A DNA stretch of 64,000 nt from CAWFGS01 sp963815535 (GCA_963815535.1 CAWFGS010000001.1:1-64000); one strand, 5' to 3'. Counted from the stretch's first letter, positions 49,054 through 58,631 are shown. Numbers and translations are program-made. Notes: a model not told the origin generated them from the sequence alone.

Positions 49054-50217
49054 ATGCCCGTAATCGACGTTGCCAAGCCCGAATTCATGGAAGACGAGGA
49101 GATCGCGATCTTCTCCGACGCGGTGGGCAAGTTCTACGATCAACACGCGCCCGAAAAACGCGTTCTGGGCTGGCGAGAGGCGGGCCGGGTCGATCGCGAA
49201 TTCTGGCGCGAGGCCGGGCAGGCGGGCCTGCTGGGTGTTTCCGTGCCGGAGGAATATGGCGGCCATGGCGGCGATTTCCGGCACGACATGGTGGTGATCG
49301 ATCAACAGATGGCGAAGGGGGTGGAAGGCTTCGCGGCCAGCCTGCACAACGTCATCATCCTGCCCTATCTGGTGCGCCACGGGACCGAAGAACAGAAGAA
49401 GAAATACCTGCCCAAACTGGTCACGGGCGAACTGGTCAGCGCCATCGCCATGAGCGAACCGGGCGCGGGGTCGGATTTGCAGAGTATCACCACGACGGCC
49501 CTGCCCGAAGGAAACGGCTATCGCCTGAACGGCTCGAAAACCTGGATTTCCAACGGGCAGGTGGCGGATTTCATCATCGTCGTCGCCAAGACCGATCCCA
49601 GCGAAGGGCATAAGGGCATGAGCCTGATGCTGCTGGAAACGGACGGGGCGGAAGGGTTCCAGCGCGGCAAGCAGCTCGACAAGATCGGGCTGGACGCGCA
49701 GGACACCAGCGAATTGTTCTTCGACGATGTCTTCGTGCCGGGCGACAATATCCTGGGCGGCGAACCCAACAAGGGGTTCTACCAGTTGATGGGCGAATTG
49801 CCGCAGGAACGGCTGGTCATCGCGATGGGCGCCATGAGCGGGATCGAGCGCGCGCTGGATGTTACGGTCGATTTCGTGAAGGAGCGCAAGGCGTTCGGCA
49901 AAACCGTGTGGGATTTTCAGAACACGCAATTCGTGCTGGCGGATCTGAAAGCCAAGGGGACCGCAGCGCGCGTGTTCGTCAACGATTGCATCGCGAAATT
50001 GCTGGATGGCAAGCTGGACGTGACGACCGCCTCGATGGCGAAATACTGGCTGACCGAACTGCAAAGCGAGGTCGTCGACAAATGCCTGCAGCTGCATGGC
50101 GGGTCGGGCTATATCAACGATTACCCGATCGCGCGGCTGTACCGCGATACTCGCGTTGCGCGCATATATGGCGGGTCGAGCGAGATCATGAAGATGCTGA
50201 TCGCGCGTTCCATGTGA
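49054..50217 (+). CDS. Acyl-CoA dehydrogenase
   Basis: A 387-aa FAD flavoprotein of the acyl-CoA dehydrogenase family. SAIAMSEPGAGSDLQSITTT and NGSKTWISNGQVADFIIVVA are the two flavin-site signatures. The C-terminal LQLHGGSGYINDYPIARLYR and IYGGSSEIMKMLIAR close the active site. The start is the ATG at 49054 after an AGGAA ribosome site. It forms an operon with the crotonase gene. Chain-length preference cannot be read from the sequence. Confidence 0.92.
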   Translation: MPVIDVAKPEFMEDEEIAIFSDAVGKFYDQHAPEKRVLGWREAGRVDREFWREAGQAGLLGVSVPEEYGGHGGDFRHDMVVIDQQMAKGVEGFAASLHNVIILPYLVRHGTEEQKKKYLPKLVTGELVSAIAMSEPGAGSDLQSITTTALPEGNGYRLNGSKTWISNGQVADFIIVVAKTDPSEGHKGMSLMLLETDGAEGFQRGKQLDKIGLDAQDTSELFFDDVFVPGDNILGGEPNKGFYQLMGELPQERLVIAMGAMSGIERALDVTVDFVKERKAFGKTVWDFQNTQFVLADLKAKGTAARVFVNDCIAKLLDGKLDVTTASMAKYWLTELQSEVVDKCLQLHGGSGYINDYPIARLYRDTRVARIYGGSSEIMKMLIARSM

Positions 50218-50222
50218 TGATG

Positions 50223-50246
50223 GGGCGGCGCGTTTCGGCGCCGCCC
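50223..50246. terminator. Hairpin between convergent genes
   Basis: GGGCGGCGC and GCGCCGCCC form a nine-base-pair stem with a six-base loop, placed between the acyl-CoA dehydrogenase stop and the convergent FAH-family stop. No T run follows. Confidence 0.5.
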
Positions 50247-50257
50247 GCCGATCGCAC

Positions 50258-51265
50258 TTACGCCTCGACCACTTCCTGATCGATCGTGCCGAAGATCGAA
50301 TGCCCTTCGGCGTCGTTCATGTGCATCGTCACCGTATCGCCCACTTTCATGAACGCCGTCGTCGCTTCGCCATTGGCGATGGTTTCGATCATACGGATTT
50401 CAGCGATGCAGCTGTAGCCCAGGCCGCCATCCGCCACGGGTTTGCCGGGGCCGCCATCGTCGCCCTTGTTCGATACCGTGCCGGACCCGATCACGGTTCC
50501 CGCACCCAAATCGCGCGTTTTCGCGGCATGGGCGACCAGTTGCGCCAGATTGAAAGTCGCATCCTTTCCAGCCTCCGCCTTGCCGAAAGGCTGGCCGTTG
50601 TAATCCACATGAAGCGGCAAATGGACGAGCGAGTCCTGCCATGCATCGCCCAGTTCGTCCGGCGTCACGGCGACCGGGGAAAAGGCGCTGGCAGGTTTCG
50701 ACTGGAAGAAGCCGAACCCCTTCGCCAGCTCGCCCGGTATCAGGCCGCGCAGCGATACGTCGTTGCACAGCATGACCAGCTTGATGTGGTCCGCAGCATC
50801 GGCGGCGGAAACGCCCATCGGCACGTCGTCCGTGATAATCGCGATTTCGCCTTCCATGTCGCAGCCCCATTTGGGATCGCCCAACGGGATGGCATCGCGC
50901 GGGCCGAGGAAGCCGTCCGACATGCCCTGATACATCAGCGGATCGCTGTAAAAGCTCTCCGGAACTTCCGCCCCGCGCGCCTTCCGCACCAGTTCGACGT
51001 GGTTGATATACGCGCTGCCATCCGCCCATTGATAGGCGCGCGGCAGGGGCGATGCCGCCTCGCGTTCGTGGAACCGTTCGCACGGCACGGTCTGATGTTC
51101 GACATCGCGATACAGCGCTTCCAGCTTGGGCGCGCATTCGACCCAATTGTCGAGCGCGGCCTGCAGGGTCGGTGCGATATTGTCCGCCACGCAATAGCGG
51201 GTGATGTCTTTCGACACGACGATCAGCGTGCCGTCCCGGCCGTTTTTCAGGGATGCGAGTTTCAT
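50258..51265 (-). CDS. Fumarylacetoacetate hydrolase family protein
   Basis: A 335-aa protein matching bacterial fumarylacetoacetase-like hydrolases. KWGCDMEGEIAIITDDVPMG carries metal-binding acidic residues and GAGTVIGSGTVSNKG is the family C-terminal loop. It would split fumarylacetoacetate into fumarate and acetoacetate, the last step of homogentisate breakdown. Its ATG overlaps the stop of the maleylacetoacetate isomerase gene by four bases, supporting that pathway. No homogentisate dioxygenase gene is in the window. Confidence 0.85.
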   Translation of the reverse strand: MKLASLKNGRDGTLIVVSKDITRYCVADNIAPTLQAALDNWVECAPKLEALYRDVEHQTVPCERFHEREAASPLPRAYQWADGSAYINHVELVRKARGAEVPESFYSDPLMYQGMSDGFLGPRDAIPLGDPKWGCDMEGEIAIITDDVPMGVSAADAADHIKLVMLCNDVSLRGLIPGELAKGFGFFQSKPASAFSPVAVTPDELGDAWQDSLVHLPLHVDYNGQPFGKAEAGKDATFNLAQLVAHAAKTRDLGAGTVIGSGTVSNKGDDGGPGKPVADGGLGYSCIAEIRMIETIANGEATTAFMKVGDTVTMHMNDAEGHSIFGTIDQEVVEA

Positions 51266-51909
51266 GCAGGTGTCCTTTCGGGGGAATCGATCTGGTTGTC
51301 CGGGTGGGCGGCGGTGAATTCGGGCAACGATACGCAGCCGGTTTCGATCTGCACGATACGCGGCATGGCGGAAAGATCGAAGTCGAACCGCCGTGCATTG
51401 TAAAGCTGCGGGATCAGCACCGCTTCGAAAAAGCCGGGCCGGTCGAACAGATAATTGGTCGTGCCCAGCTGTTCCAGCCGCGCTTCCACCGGGGTCAGCG
51501 TTTTCGCCAGCCAATGCCGGTACCATGCGCCGATCTGATCGGGCGACTGCCCGTATTCGTTTTTCAGATATTGCAACACCGGCAGGTTCAGCGGCGCGTG
51601 CAGTTCGGTGGCGATGGCATAGCTCAATTCGCGCGCTGTGAAGCGATCCTCCAGATCGGATGGCAGCAAGGGCGTTTGCGTAAACCCTTCCTCCAGCCAT
51701 TCCATGATCGCCATCGACTGCGCGCGGTCGCGCCCGCCCGCCGCCAGCATGGGTACGCTGGCGAACGGATTGCGGCCCGAAAACGCATCGCTCCGTTGCT
51801 CGGATTCCAGCAAGTTCACCGGAATGTTGTCGAACGTCAGCCCTTTCAGATTGAGCGCGATCCGCAAGCGATAGGAAGTGGAGCTGCGATAATATCCATG
51901 CAGTTCCAT
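51262..51909 (-). CDS. maiA: Maleylacetoacetate isomerase (zeta-class GST)
   Basis: A 215-aa glutathione S-transferase of the zeta class. The N-terminal RSSTSYRLRIALNLKGL contains the SSxSxR active-site motif, and QSMAIMEWLEE follows. It isomerises maleylacetoacetate to fumarylacetoacetate, the substrate of its downstream neighbour. It overlaps the upstream acyl-CoA dehydrogenase by one base, giving a three-gene leftward operon. Confidence 0.9.
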   Translation of the reverse strand: MELHGYYRSSTSYRLRIALNLKGLTFDNIPVNLLESEQRSDAFSGRNPFASVPMLAAGGRDRAQSMAIMEWLEEGFTQTPLLPSDLEDRFTARELSYAIATELHAPLNLPVLQYLKNEYGQSPDQIGAWYRHWLAKTLTPVEARLEQLGTTNYLFDRPGFFEAVLIPQLYNARRFDFDLSAMPRIVQIETGCVSLPEFTAAHPDNQIDSPERTPA

Positions 51910-53096
51910 CAGGCGAACGCCGGAATGCCGGTGATCGCGCGACCCAGGATCAGAGCGTGGACGTCATGCGTCCCCTCATACGTGTTCACCGTTTCCAGGT
52001 TGATCATGTGGCGGATGACTTGATATTCTTCCGAAATGCCGTTGCCGCCATGCATGTCGCGGGCGAGGCGGGCGATATCGAGCGCCTTGCCGACATTGTT
52101 GCGTTTGACGATCGAAATCATTTCGGGCGCGACCTTGCCTTCGTCCATCAGCCGCCCGACGCGCAAGCTGGCCTGAAAGCCCAGCGCGATGTCGGTCATC
52201 ATGTCGGCCAGTTTCTTCTGAAACAATTGCGTTGCGGCCAGCGGACGGTCGAACTGATGCCGGTCGAGGCCGTATTGACGCGCCGCGTGCAGGCAGAACT
52301 CCGCTGCGCCCATCGCGCCCCAGCTGATGCCGTAACGCGCGCGGTTGAGGCAGCCGAACGGCCCTTTCAACCCCTGAACTTCGGGCAGCAAGGCGTCTGC
52401 GCCGACCTTCACGTCCTCCATCACGATGCCGCCGGTGGTGCTGGCGCGCAGACTCATCTTGCCTGCGATCTTGGGCGCGGAAAGGCCCGCCATCCCCTTT
52501 TCCAGCACGAAGCCGCGAATGCCGCCGCCATGCGCCTCGCTCTTGGCCCAGACCACGAACACATCGGCGAAGGGGGAGTTGGAAATCCAGGTTTTCGCCC
52601 CGTTCAGGACATAGCCGTCGCCATCCGCCTTTGCGACGGTCCGCATTCCTGCCGGATCGCTGCCCGCATCGGGTTCGGTCAGGCCGAAACAGCCGATCAA
52701 TTCGCCCGAAGCCAGACCGGGCAGGAACTTGCGCCGCTGTTCTTCGGACCCGAACTCCATGATCGGGAACATGACCAGGCTCGATTGCACCGACGCCATC
52801 GAACGATATCCCGAATCCACCCGCTCGATCTCGCGTGCGATCAGGCCGTAGGACACGTAACTCGCGCCGGCGCCGCCATATTCCTCCGGGATCGTCGCGC
52901 CCAGCAGGCCGGCCTTGCCCATCAGCGGAAACAGTTCGGGCGCGTCCAGTTCCTTCGACGCGGCTTCGATCACGCGGGGCTGCAATTCCCCTTGCGCGAA
53001 ACCGTGCGCGGCATCGCGGATCATCCGCTCCTCCTCGCTCAGCTGCCCTTCCAGATCGAAGGGATCGTCCCACGTAAATTTCACCATTCCGGCCAT
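51909..53096 (-). CDS. Acyl-CoA dehydrogenase, glutaryl-CoA dehydrogenase type
   Basis: A 395-aa flavoprotein that resembles glutaryl-CoA dehydrogenase (oxidation plus decarboxylation to crotonyl-CoA). Features: SGYRSMASVQSSLVMFPIME, CFGLTEPDAGSDPAGMRTVA, ISWGAMGAAEFCLHAARQYG and GGNGISEEYQVIRHMINLET, all typical of the GcdH clade. The ATG at 53096 is used; another Met follows three codons later. First gene of the operon with maiA and the FAH-family hydrolase. Confidence 0.85.
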   Translation of the reverse strand: MAGMVKFTWDDPFDLEGQLSEEERMIRDAAHGFAQGELQPRVIEAASKELDAPELFPLMGKAGLLGATIPEEYGGAGASYVSYGLIAREIERVDSGYRSMASVQSSLVMFPIMEFGSEEQRRKFLPGLASGELIGCFGLTEPDAGSDPAGMRTVAKADGDGYVLNGAKTWISNSPFADVFVVWAKSEAHGGGIRGFVLEKGMAGLSAPKIAGKMSLRASTTGGIVMEDVKVGADALLPEVQGLKGPFGCLNRARYGISWGAMGAAEFCLHAARQYGLDRHQFDRPLAATQLFQKKLADMMTDIALGFQASLRVGRLMDEGKVAPEMISIVKRNNVGKALDIARLARDMHGGNGISEEYQVIRHMINLETVNTYEGTHDVHALILGRAITGIPAFA

Positions 53097-53247
53097 GTCG
53101 TTAGCTCCTGTTGCCAACGTATTGGCGAAAGGGGCGAGGCGGGACAAGTGTTGTGTCCGCGCTATTTGAGTGCTGACAAATGCGTTTCGGGCTGACATGG
53201 CAATTATCACGTACCGATCACGACCAGCCAGACGGGATTTACCGCAC

Positions 53248-54102
53248 ATGACCAATCGCACCGCCGCAACGTCTATCATGCGTCTGAGCGGCATCGTCGC
53301 CACCTTCGCCGTGGCCGCCACTGCCGCGCCCGCTGTGGTCGGCGCGCAGACGCGCGACGGCGTCGATATTCGCGATGGGGACGGCGCACCGTCCCGCACC
53401 CGGACCCGCATCGGGCTGGGCCCGCAATTTGTGCCGAGCTATCCTGGGTCCGACAGCTTCGCCGTGCGTCCGTTCATCGATTTCTCGCGCGCGCGTGAAG
53501 GGGAGGACTTCACTTTCGAAGCGCCCGACGAAGCGGCCGGTTTTGCGGCATACAGAACCGGCCCGGTTTCGGTCGGACCATCCATCAATTTCGAGGGGCG
53601 TCGCCGGTCGGAAGAAGTCGGCGGCGAACTCCCCGATGTCGGCTTCACGGTCGAGCTGGGCGGCTATGTCCAATACGATCTGGGCGAAAGTTTCCGTCTG
53701 CGCGGCGATGTCCGCTACGGCATCACCGGCCATAATGGCTGGGTCGGCGTGCTGGGCGCGGATTACATCATCCGCGATGGCGACCGCGAAGTCATCTCGT
53801 TCGGCCCGCGGGTCAGCATTACCGACAGCGATTACCAGAACGCCTATTTCGGCGTGACACCCGAAGCCGCGATCATTGCCGACGTGCCCGCATTCGATGC
53901 CGATGGCGGAGTGCAGGCGGTGGGCGCAACGGCAGGCTATCTGCGCGAACTGACCCCGCGCTGGGGCTTCTCCAGCTACGTCAAATACGAACGGCTGGTC
54001 GGCGATTCTGCGGATTCGCCGGTGGTCCTGCTGTTCGGTTCGCGCAACCAGTTTTCCGGCGGACTGGCCGTGACGTACACGTTCGGGGCCGGGGTTCGGT
54101 AG
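53248..54102 (+). CDS. MipA/OmpV family outer-membrane protein
   Basis: A 284-aa beta-barrel protein. A signal peptide (about residues 10-37, ending VVGAQ) is followed by alternating beta strands such as RTRIGLGPQFVPSYPGSDSF and GYVQYDLGESFRLRGDVRYG; the last strand ends in an aromatic-containing segment (LAVTYTFGAGVR). In-frame starts upstream are less likely because they lie before the signal peptide. It stands alone. A role in outer-membrane scaffolding is known for MipA, but the exact role here is unclear. Confidence 0.85.
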   Translation: MTNRTAATSIMRLSGIVATFAVAATAAPAVVGAQTRDGVDIRDGDGAPSRTRTRIGLGPQFVPSYPGSDSFAVRPFIDFSRAREGEDFTFEAPDEAAGFAAYRTGPVSVGPSINFEGRRRSEEVGGELPDVGFTVELGGYVQYDLGESFRLRGDVRYGITGHNGWVGVLGADYIIRDGDREVISFGPRVSITDSDYQNAYFGVTPEAAIIADVPAFDADGGVQAVGATAGYLRELTPRWGFSSYVKYERLVGDSADSPVVLLFGSRNQFSGGLAVTYTFGAGVR

Positions 54103-54460
54103 CTTCGGTTCTTTACACCAATACGGGGTTGCGAAGAATGTCGGCGGTCGGTTGAAAGGGCGGATGTCCGGGGCTGGCGGGCATTTTGGAGCGGCGAACG
54201 TGTGACCTTTGCATCCGGCGCGTTTGATACTGTAAAAACCGCCCGTGCTGGTGTATTCGCAACCCTTTCAAGACGGTCGAGAGTTCCAGCAAAGCGCATA
54301 CGATCCCTCCTACCGCACGTACGGCGTGTAGGAAAATATGGTGTTGGGAGAGGTATGGTGGTGTCTGCAAACGACCCAATACAAGACGTTTGCAAACGAT
54401 CGAAACCATCGTAAAAGCGGACATTGTGGCGCAGCTTCGAAGCAGGAAGAGGAAGAGCCT
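54103..54460. other. Intergenic region of different composition
   Basis: About 360 bases between the MipA/OmpV gene and the DUF2306-like gene. It is visibly less GC-rich than its surroundings. It holds a perfect palindrome and a repeated half-site (see the next entry) but no credible gene; the ORFs on both strands are short and unrecognised. Confidence 0.5.
54367..54398. promoter_or_regulatory. Candidate operator: palindrome CGTTTGCAAACG with an upstream half-site
   Basis: CGTTTGCAAACG (54387-54398) is a perfect twelve-base inverted repeat. The half-site GCAAACG also occurs at 54367-54373, one to two helix turns upstream. It lies about 65 bases before the DUF2306-like gene, a usual place for a repressor or activator site. 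The binding protein is unknown. Confidence 0.4.
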
Positions 54461-54994
54461 TTGACCAGCGATATGTCGGTGCTTTTGCAAATACATTTGG
54501 GTGCTGCGATTGTGGCTATCATAACCGGGGCAGTTGTGTTCTTCCTCCCAAAGGGTGGCAAAGTTCACAGGCGCTGGGCATATGCCTATGTTGTTTCGAT
54601 GATGGTCACGACGGGAATCGTCGCATTCGTGCCAGCGACAGTGCTTGAATTTGGAGATAGCGGTTGGGGCTTCTTCCATCTTTTCATACTTGTAGGCGGG
54701 CTTAGTTCGTTGATTGGAATTTTTGCCTTGGTTCGCTGGCGTCGCACAGGCGACCCAGCATGGCTTCGCAACCATCAGATGCGGTTCACATTCTCGTATG
54801 CCGGCTTAATTATGGCAGGATTTAGCCAGATTACAACTAATCCCCGGTTCGGCCTGATAGAAGTGCGCACGACGGGTCAGTTCTGGATTGTCTTCGCCGC
54901 CACAAACATGGCAATCTTAGGGTTCGCGATGTTTGTAGTATCGCGTTACCTTACTAAAGGCGACCCGCGGCGGAAATACGCATTGCGACCTTAA
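54461..54994 (+). CDS. DUF2306-like integral membrane protein
   Basis: A 177-aa protein with four or five membrane helices. LLQIHLGAAIVAIITGAVVF, GGKVHRRWAYAYVVSMMVTT and AGLIMAGFSQITTN resemble the predicted-membrane DUF2306 family. The best start is a TTG at 54461 behind GGAAGAGG, or ATG 54473. Codon use is less GC-rich than that of the neighbours, suggesting later acquisition. Function unknown. Confidence 0.65.
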   Translation: MTSDMSVLLQIHLGAAIVAIITGAVVFFLPKGGKVHRRWAYAYVVSMMVTTGIVAFVPATVLEFGDSGWGFFHLFILVGGLSSLIGIFALVRWRRTGDPAWLRNHQMRFTFSYAGLIMAGFSQITTNPRFGLIEVRTTGQFWIVFAATNMAILGFAMFVVSRYLTKGDPRRKYALRP

Positions 54995-55100
54995 TGTTTC
55001 TGGTCTTGCGTTTGCTCGGCTTTACATCATCGTCGGGATTTTTCTGATAGCGGATAGTCCGTTTCCCACCCCAATAACCGCCATCAATCAAAACGACATC

Positions 55101-57086
55101 TCACCCCATGCGCCCGGCGATCAGGTCATCCACCACACCGGGATCGGCCAGGGTCGAGGTGTCGCCCAGCGTGCTCACGTCGTTCTCGGCGATCTTGCGC
55201 AGGATGCGGCGCATGATCTTGCCGCTGCGGGTTTTGGGGAGGGCGGGGGCGAATTGCAGGGCGTCGGGCGTGGCGATGGGGCCGATTTCCTTGCGGACCC
55301 ATTGGATCAACTCGGCGCGCAAGGCGTCCAGCGTTTCGGGGTCCATCGCGACGCCTGCGTTGGGGGTGACATAGGCGTAGATGCCCTGCCCCTTGATATC
55401 GTGGGGCATTCCGACGACCGCCGCCTCGGCGACGTCGCGGTGGGCGACCAGTGCGCTTTCGACTTCCGCCGTGCCCATCCGGTGGCCCGACACGTTGATG
55501 ACGTCGTCGATCCGCCCGGTGATCCAGTAATAGCCATCCGCATCGCGCCGCGCGCCGTCGCCGGTGAAATACATGCCGGGGAAGGTGGAGAAATAGGTCT
55601 GGAAGAACCGCACGTCATCGCCATAGACGGTCCGCATCTGGCCCGGCCAGCTGTCTGTGATGACCAGCGCGCCTTCCGCTTCCCCCTCCAACACCTTGCC
55701 GTCGGCATCGACCAGCGCAGGCTGAACGCCGAACATCGGCAGGGTCGCGCTGCCGGGTTTGAGAGCGGTCGCGCCGGGCAGGGGGCTGATCATCGCGCCG
55801 CCCGTTTCCGTCTGCCACCAGGTGTCGATGATCGGGCAGCGGCCATCGCCCACGACATCGTAATACCAGTTCCACGCTTCGGGATTGATCGGTTCGCCCA
55901 CGCTGCCCAGCACGCGCAGCGATGTGCGGCTGGTCGCGGTGACGAAGCCGTCCCCTTCGCGCATCAGCGCACGCAGGGCCGTCGGCGCGGCGTAGAAAAT
56001 TTCCACCTGATATTTATCGACGACCTGCCAGAATCGCGAATGGTCGGGGAAGTTCGGCACGCCTTCGAACATCACCTGCGTCGCGCCATTGAGCAGCGGA
56101 CCATAGACGACGTAGCTGTGCCCGGTGACCCAGCCGACATCCGCAGCGCACCAATAGACGGGCATGGTGCCATCGTCATGCGGTTGATAATCGAACACGG
56201 CCTCATGCGTCATGGCGGTCCACACGGCATAACCGCCGGTGGTGTGCAGCACGCCCTTGGGCTTGCCGGTGCTGCCGCTGGTGTAGAGGATGAACAGCGG
56301 ATCTTCCGCGTCCATTTCTTCGGGTTCGCAGACATCCGACCGGTCGGCGACGGCGTCCGCCCAATCGACATCGCGGCCCGCCATCATCGGCACGTCCGCG
56401 CCCGTGTGGCGCAGCATGATGACGGTTTGTACATCCGCCTTCTCGCATGCGGCATCGACATTGGCCTTGAGCGGGATGGTCTTGCCGCCGCGCAATCCCT
56501 CGTCCGCCGTGACGACGACGGTGGAGCCGCAATCGGTGATCCGACCGGCCAGCGCTTCCGGGCTGAACCCTGCGAACACGACCGAATGCACCGCCCCGAT
56601 CCGCGCACAGGCGAGCATGGCCACCGCCGCTTCGGGAACCATCGGCAGATAGATCGTGACGCGGTCGCCCTTCGCCACGCCATGCGCGCGCAAAGCGTTG
56701 GCGAAGCGGCAGACCATCGCGTGCAATTCGCGATAGGTGATGCGGCGGTCGGGCGTGTCCGGGCTGTCGGGTTCCCACAGAATGGCGATATCGTCGCCGC
56801 GTGTCGCCAGATGCCGGTCGAGCGCGTTGGCGGTGATGTTGAGCGTGCCGCCGGTGAACCAGCGGATGCGAAAATCGTCTTCGTCGAAACCGGTGTCCTT
56901 GACCGTATCGAACGGCGTCATCCAGTCGATCCGGGTGGCCTGATTGCGCCAGAACGCATCGGGATCGGCCAAAGACGCGGCATAAGTTTCGGCGTAGGTT
57001 TCCGCGTCGTATAACGCCGTCTTGGCCCATGCGCCGGACACCGGATACACCGCCTCGTCGGCGCCCTTGGCATTACCGCCTGTCAT
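55101..57086 (-). CDS. acs: Acetyl-CoA synthetase
   Basis: AMP-forming acetate:CoA ligase, 661 aa. FILYTSGSTGKPKGVLHTTG is the adenylate-forming motif; DVGWVTGHSYVVYGPLLNGA and TWWQTETGGAMISPLPGA are Acs signatures; the conserved lysine is in PKTRSGKIMRRILRKIAEND. It scavenges acetate in the cytoplasm. Its start overlaps the end of the upstream HhH-domain gene by four bases. The length is normal. Confidence 0.94.
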   Translation of the reverse strand: MTGGNAKGADEAVYPVSGAWAKTALYDAETYAETYAASLADPDAFWRNQATRIDWMTPFDTVKDTGFDEDDFRIRWFTGGTLNITANALDRHLATRGDDIAILWEPDSPDTPDRRITYRELHAMVCRFANALRAHGVAKGDRVTIYLPMVPEAAVAMLACARIGAVHSVVFAGFSPEALAGRITDCGSTVVVTADEGLRGGKTIPLKANVDAACEKADVQTVIMLRHTGADVPMMAGRDVDWADAVADRSDVCEPEEMDAEDPLFILYTSGSTGKPKGVLHTTGGYAVWTAMTHEAVFDYQPHDDGTMPVYWCAADVGWVTGHSYVVYGPLLNGATQVMFEGVPNFPDHSRFWQVVDKYQVEIFYAAPTALRALMREGDGFVTATSRTSLRVLGSVGEPINPEAWNWYYDVVGDGRCPIIDTWWQTETGGAMISPLPGATALKPGSATLPMFGVQPALVDADGKVLEGEAEGALVITDSWPGQMRTVYGDDVRFFQTYFSTFPGMYFTGDGARRDADGYYWITGRIDDVINVSGHRMGTAEVESALVAHRDVAEAAVVGMPHDIKGQGIYAYVTPNAGVAMDPETLDALRAELIQWVRKEIGPIATPDALQFAPALPKTRSGKIMRRILRKIAENDVSTLGDTSTLADPGVVDDLIAGRMG

Positions 57087-57687
57087 GGCATCTTCCCGAA
57101 TTGCCCTTCGAACCCGGACATATCGTCGGCGGCCAGAAACCGCGCCTGTTCGACCCAGCCGTCGCGCCGGATGCGGCCCTGAAACCGGCCCAGTCGGGCA
57201 TCGATGCGGTCGATTTCGGCATCGTCCCAGGCGGCGATCTGAGCGAAGCTGGTCACGCCGAGTTCCGCCAGTTGCGCGCGCAGTTTCGGGCCGACCCCTT
57301 TCATGCGGGACAGGTCGTCGCCATTCGGCCCTGCGTCTGGCCCTGAATCTGGCTCCGTATCTGGCCCGGATTCAAAGGTGCAACCGGCGTCGCGGAATTG
57401 CGTTCGACAGTCGCGGTTTCGCTTGCGGTGATCGCCGCGACGCCGCCCGCCAGGCCGGGCGGCGTCGCGGGAGCCAGAGGCGTGGTGCCGCCATCGTTCG
57501 CCATCGGCGCGGAATCGATCAGCGCCTGGTTCCGGGTCGCGGCGGGGGAGCCATCATCCAGCACATCGGTGCGCGTGGTTTCGACGCGAGTGCGCCGCAT
57601 GCCGACGAAGATCAGCCAGGCGACCAGAATGCCGATGACGATCGCTGCCAGAAACAGCGGCCAGTTGGCCTGAACCAGTTCGATCAT
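57083..57687 (-). CDS. Membrane-anchored helix-hairpin-helix protein (one frameshift)
   Basis: The N-terminal membrane helix (ANWPLFLAAIVIGILVAWLI) is in one frame. After PVAPLNPG one base appears to be missing near 57363, and the next frame continues with an acidic Pro/Asp linker (PDTEPDSGPDAGPNGDD) and a helix-hairpin-helix domain (LSRMKGVGPKLRAQLAELGV). Joined, they give about 201 aa. The HhH domain resembles the small predicted flap-endonuclease-like family. Function unknown. It lies in an operon with a small membrane protein and an OmpA-like protein. Confidence 0.7.
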
Positions 57688-57842
57688 ATGCGGCGTCCTT
57701 CATCCTTGACGGTTTGCGTATCGGCCTCGGCGATGTGATCCGCGATGCGATCCGCCGCGCGTCCCCACACCACCCAGCCGATCCCCATTCCGATGGCATA
57801 GGCCACCAACATCAACACCAGCAATTCGAACCAGATCGGCAT
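57684..57842 (-). CDS. Small single-pass membrane protein
   Basis: A 52-aa protein (MPIWFELLVLMLVAYAIGMG) with one membrane helix and a short charged tail ending ADTQTVKDEGRRI. It overlaps the start of the HhH gene by four bases and starts five bases after the OmpA-like gene, so it is very likely a real coupled gene. I do not recognise it. Confidence 0.6.
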   Translation of the reverse strand: MPIWFELLVLMLVAYAIGMGIGWVVWGRAADRIADHIAEADTQTVKDEGRRI

Positions 57843-57846
57843 AACG

Positions 57847-58588
57847 CTACCTCGCGCTCGGCGTATCGACGGGGGTGGGGACCAGCGGAACGGTGGCCAC
57901 CACGCTGAATTCGATGCGCCGATTGGCGGGGTCGCCGGGGGCCAACCCATCGACCGGCGATTGCGATCCGACGCCGTTGGCGCGCAGGGCATCGGCGGGA
58001 ATGCCCCGCGCCGTCAACGCACGGCGCACGGCAAAGGCGCGCTGACGCGATATGGAAAGGTTCTCCGCCTCCGGCCCCGAACGATCGGTGTGGCCGGTGA
58101 TGGCGATGATGCTGCCCAGGCACGGCTGCAGCGCATTGGCAACCTCGTCCAGCAGGGGCAGGCTGCTGCGATCGATCGAGACGCTCGATTCTTCGAAGCG
58201 GACGGATCGCGCGTTCAGCAACGCTTCGACATCGTCCTGACAATGCAGCGGGGCGAAACCGCGTTCCTGTCCGCTCCGCGACCATCGTTCCGTCCGCCCA
58301 GCTGACGCCGCCCACGCCCGGTATCCCCGCGACCAGATGCGCCACTTCCAACCGGCTCGCCTCGTCCAGACTGTCGGGTGCGGTCAACACCGGATGGCGA
58401 GTGTGATGGCCCGCATCGTTGCGGAACTGCGCGGATACCCCGGTCAGGCCAAGCTGCGCGATGGCGGCATCGGCGCTGGCGGACAGTTCGCCCGCGAACA
58501 CCTGATCGCGCGCAGCCCCGCCGATGACCGCCATCAGCACGACGATCAGGGCGCCTGCACATATCGCGATGGTCTGGCGGAATGTCAT
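57847..58588 (-). CDS. OmpA-family envelope protein (one frameshift)
   Basis: About 246 aa once one extra base near 58266 is removed. An N-terminal membrane anchor (IAICAGALIVVLMAVIGGAA) is followed by a BON-like region (SWADGTMVAERT) and a C-terminal OmpA peptidoglycan-binding domain (SIIAITGHTDRSGPEAENLS, then RQRAFAVRRAL and ANRRIEFSVV). It is likely anchored in the inner membrane and bound to murein. First gene of a three-gene operon ahead of acs. Confidence 0.78.
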
Positions 58589-58631
58589 GGCGTACGTCTA
58601 GCGGCGGGCGTGGCCAAGGCCAAGCGATCCA

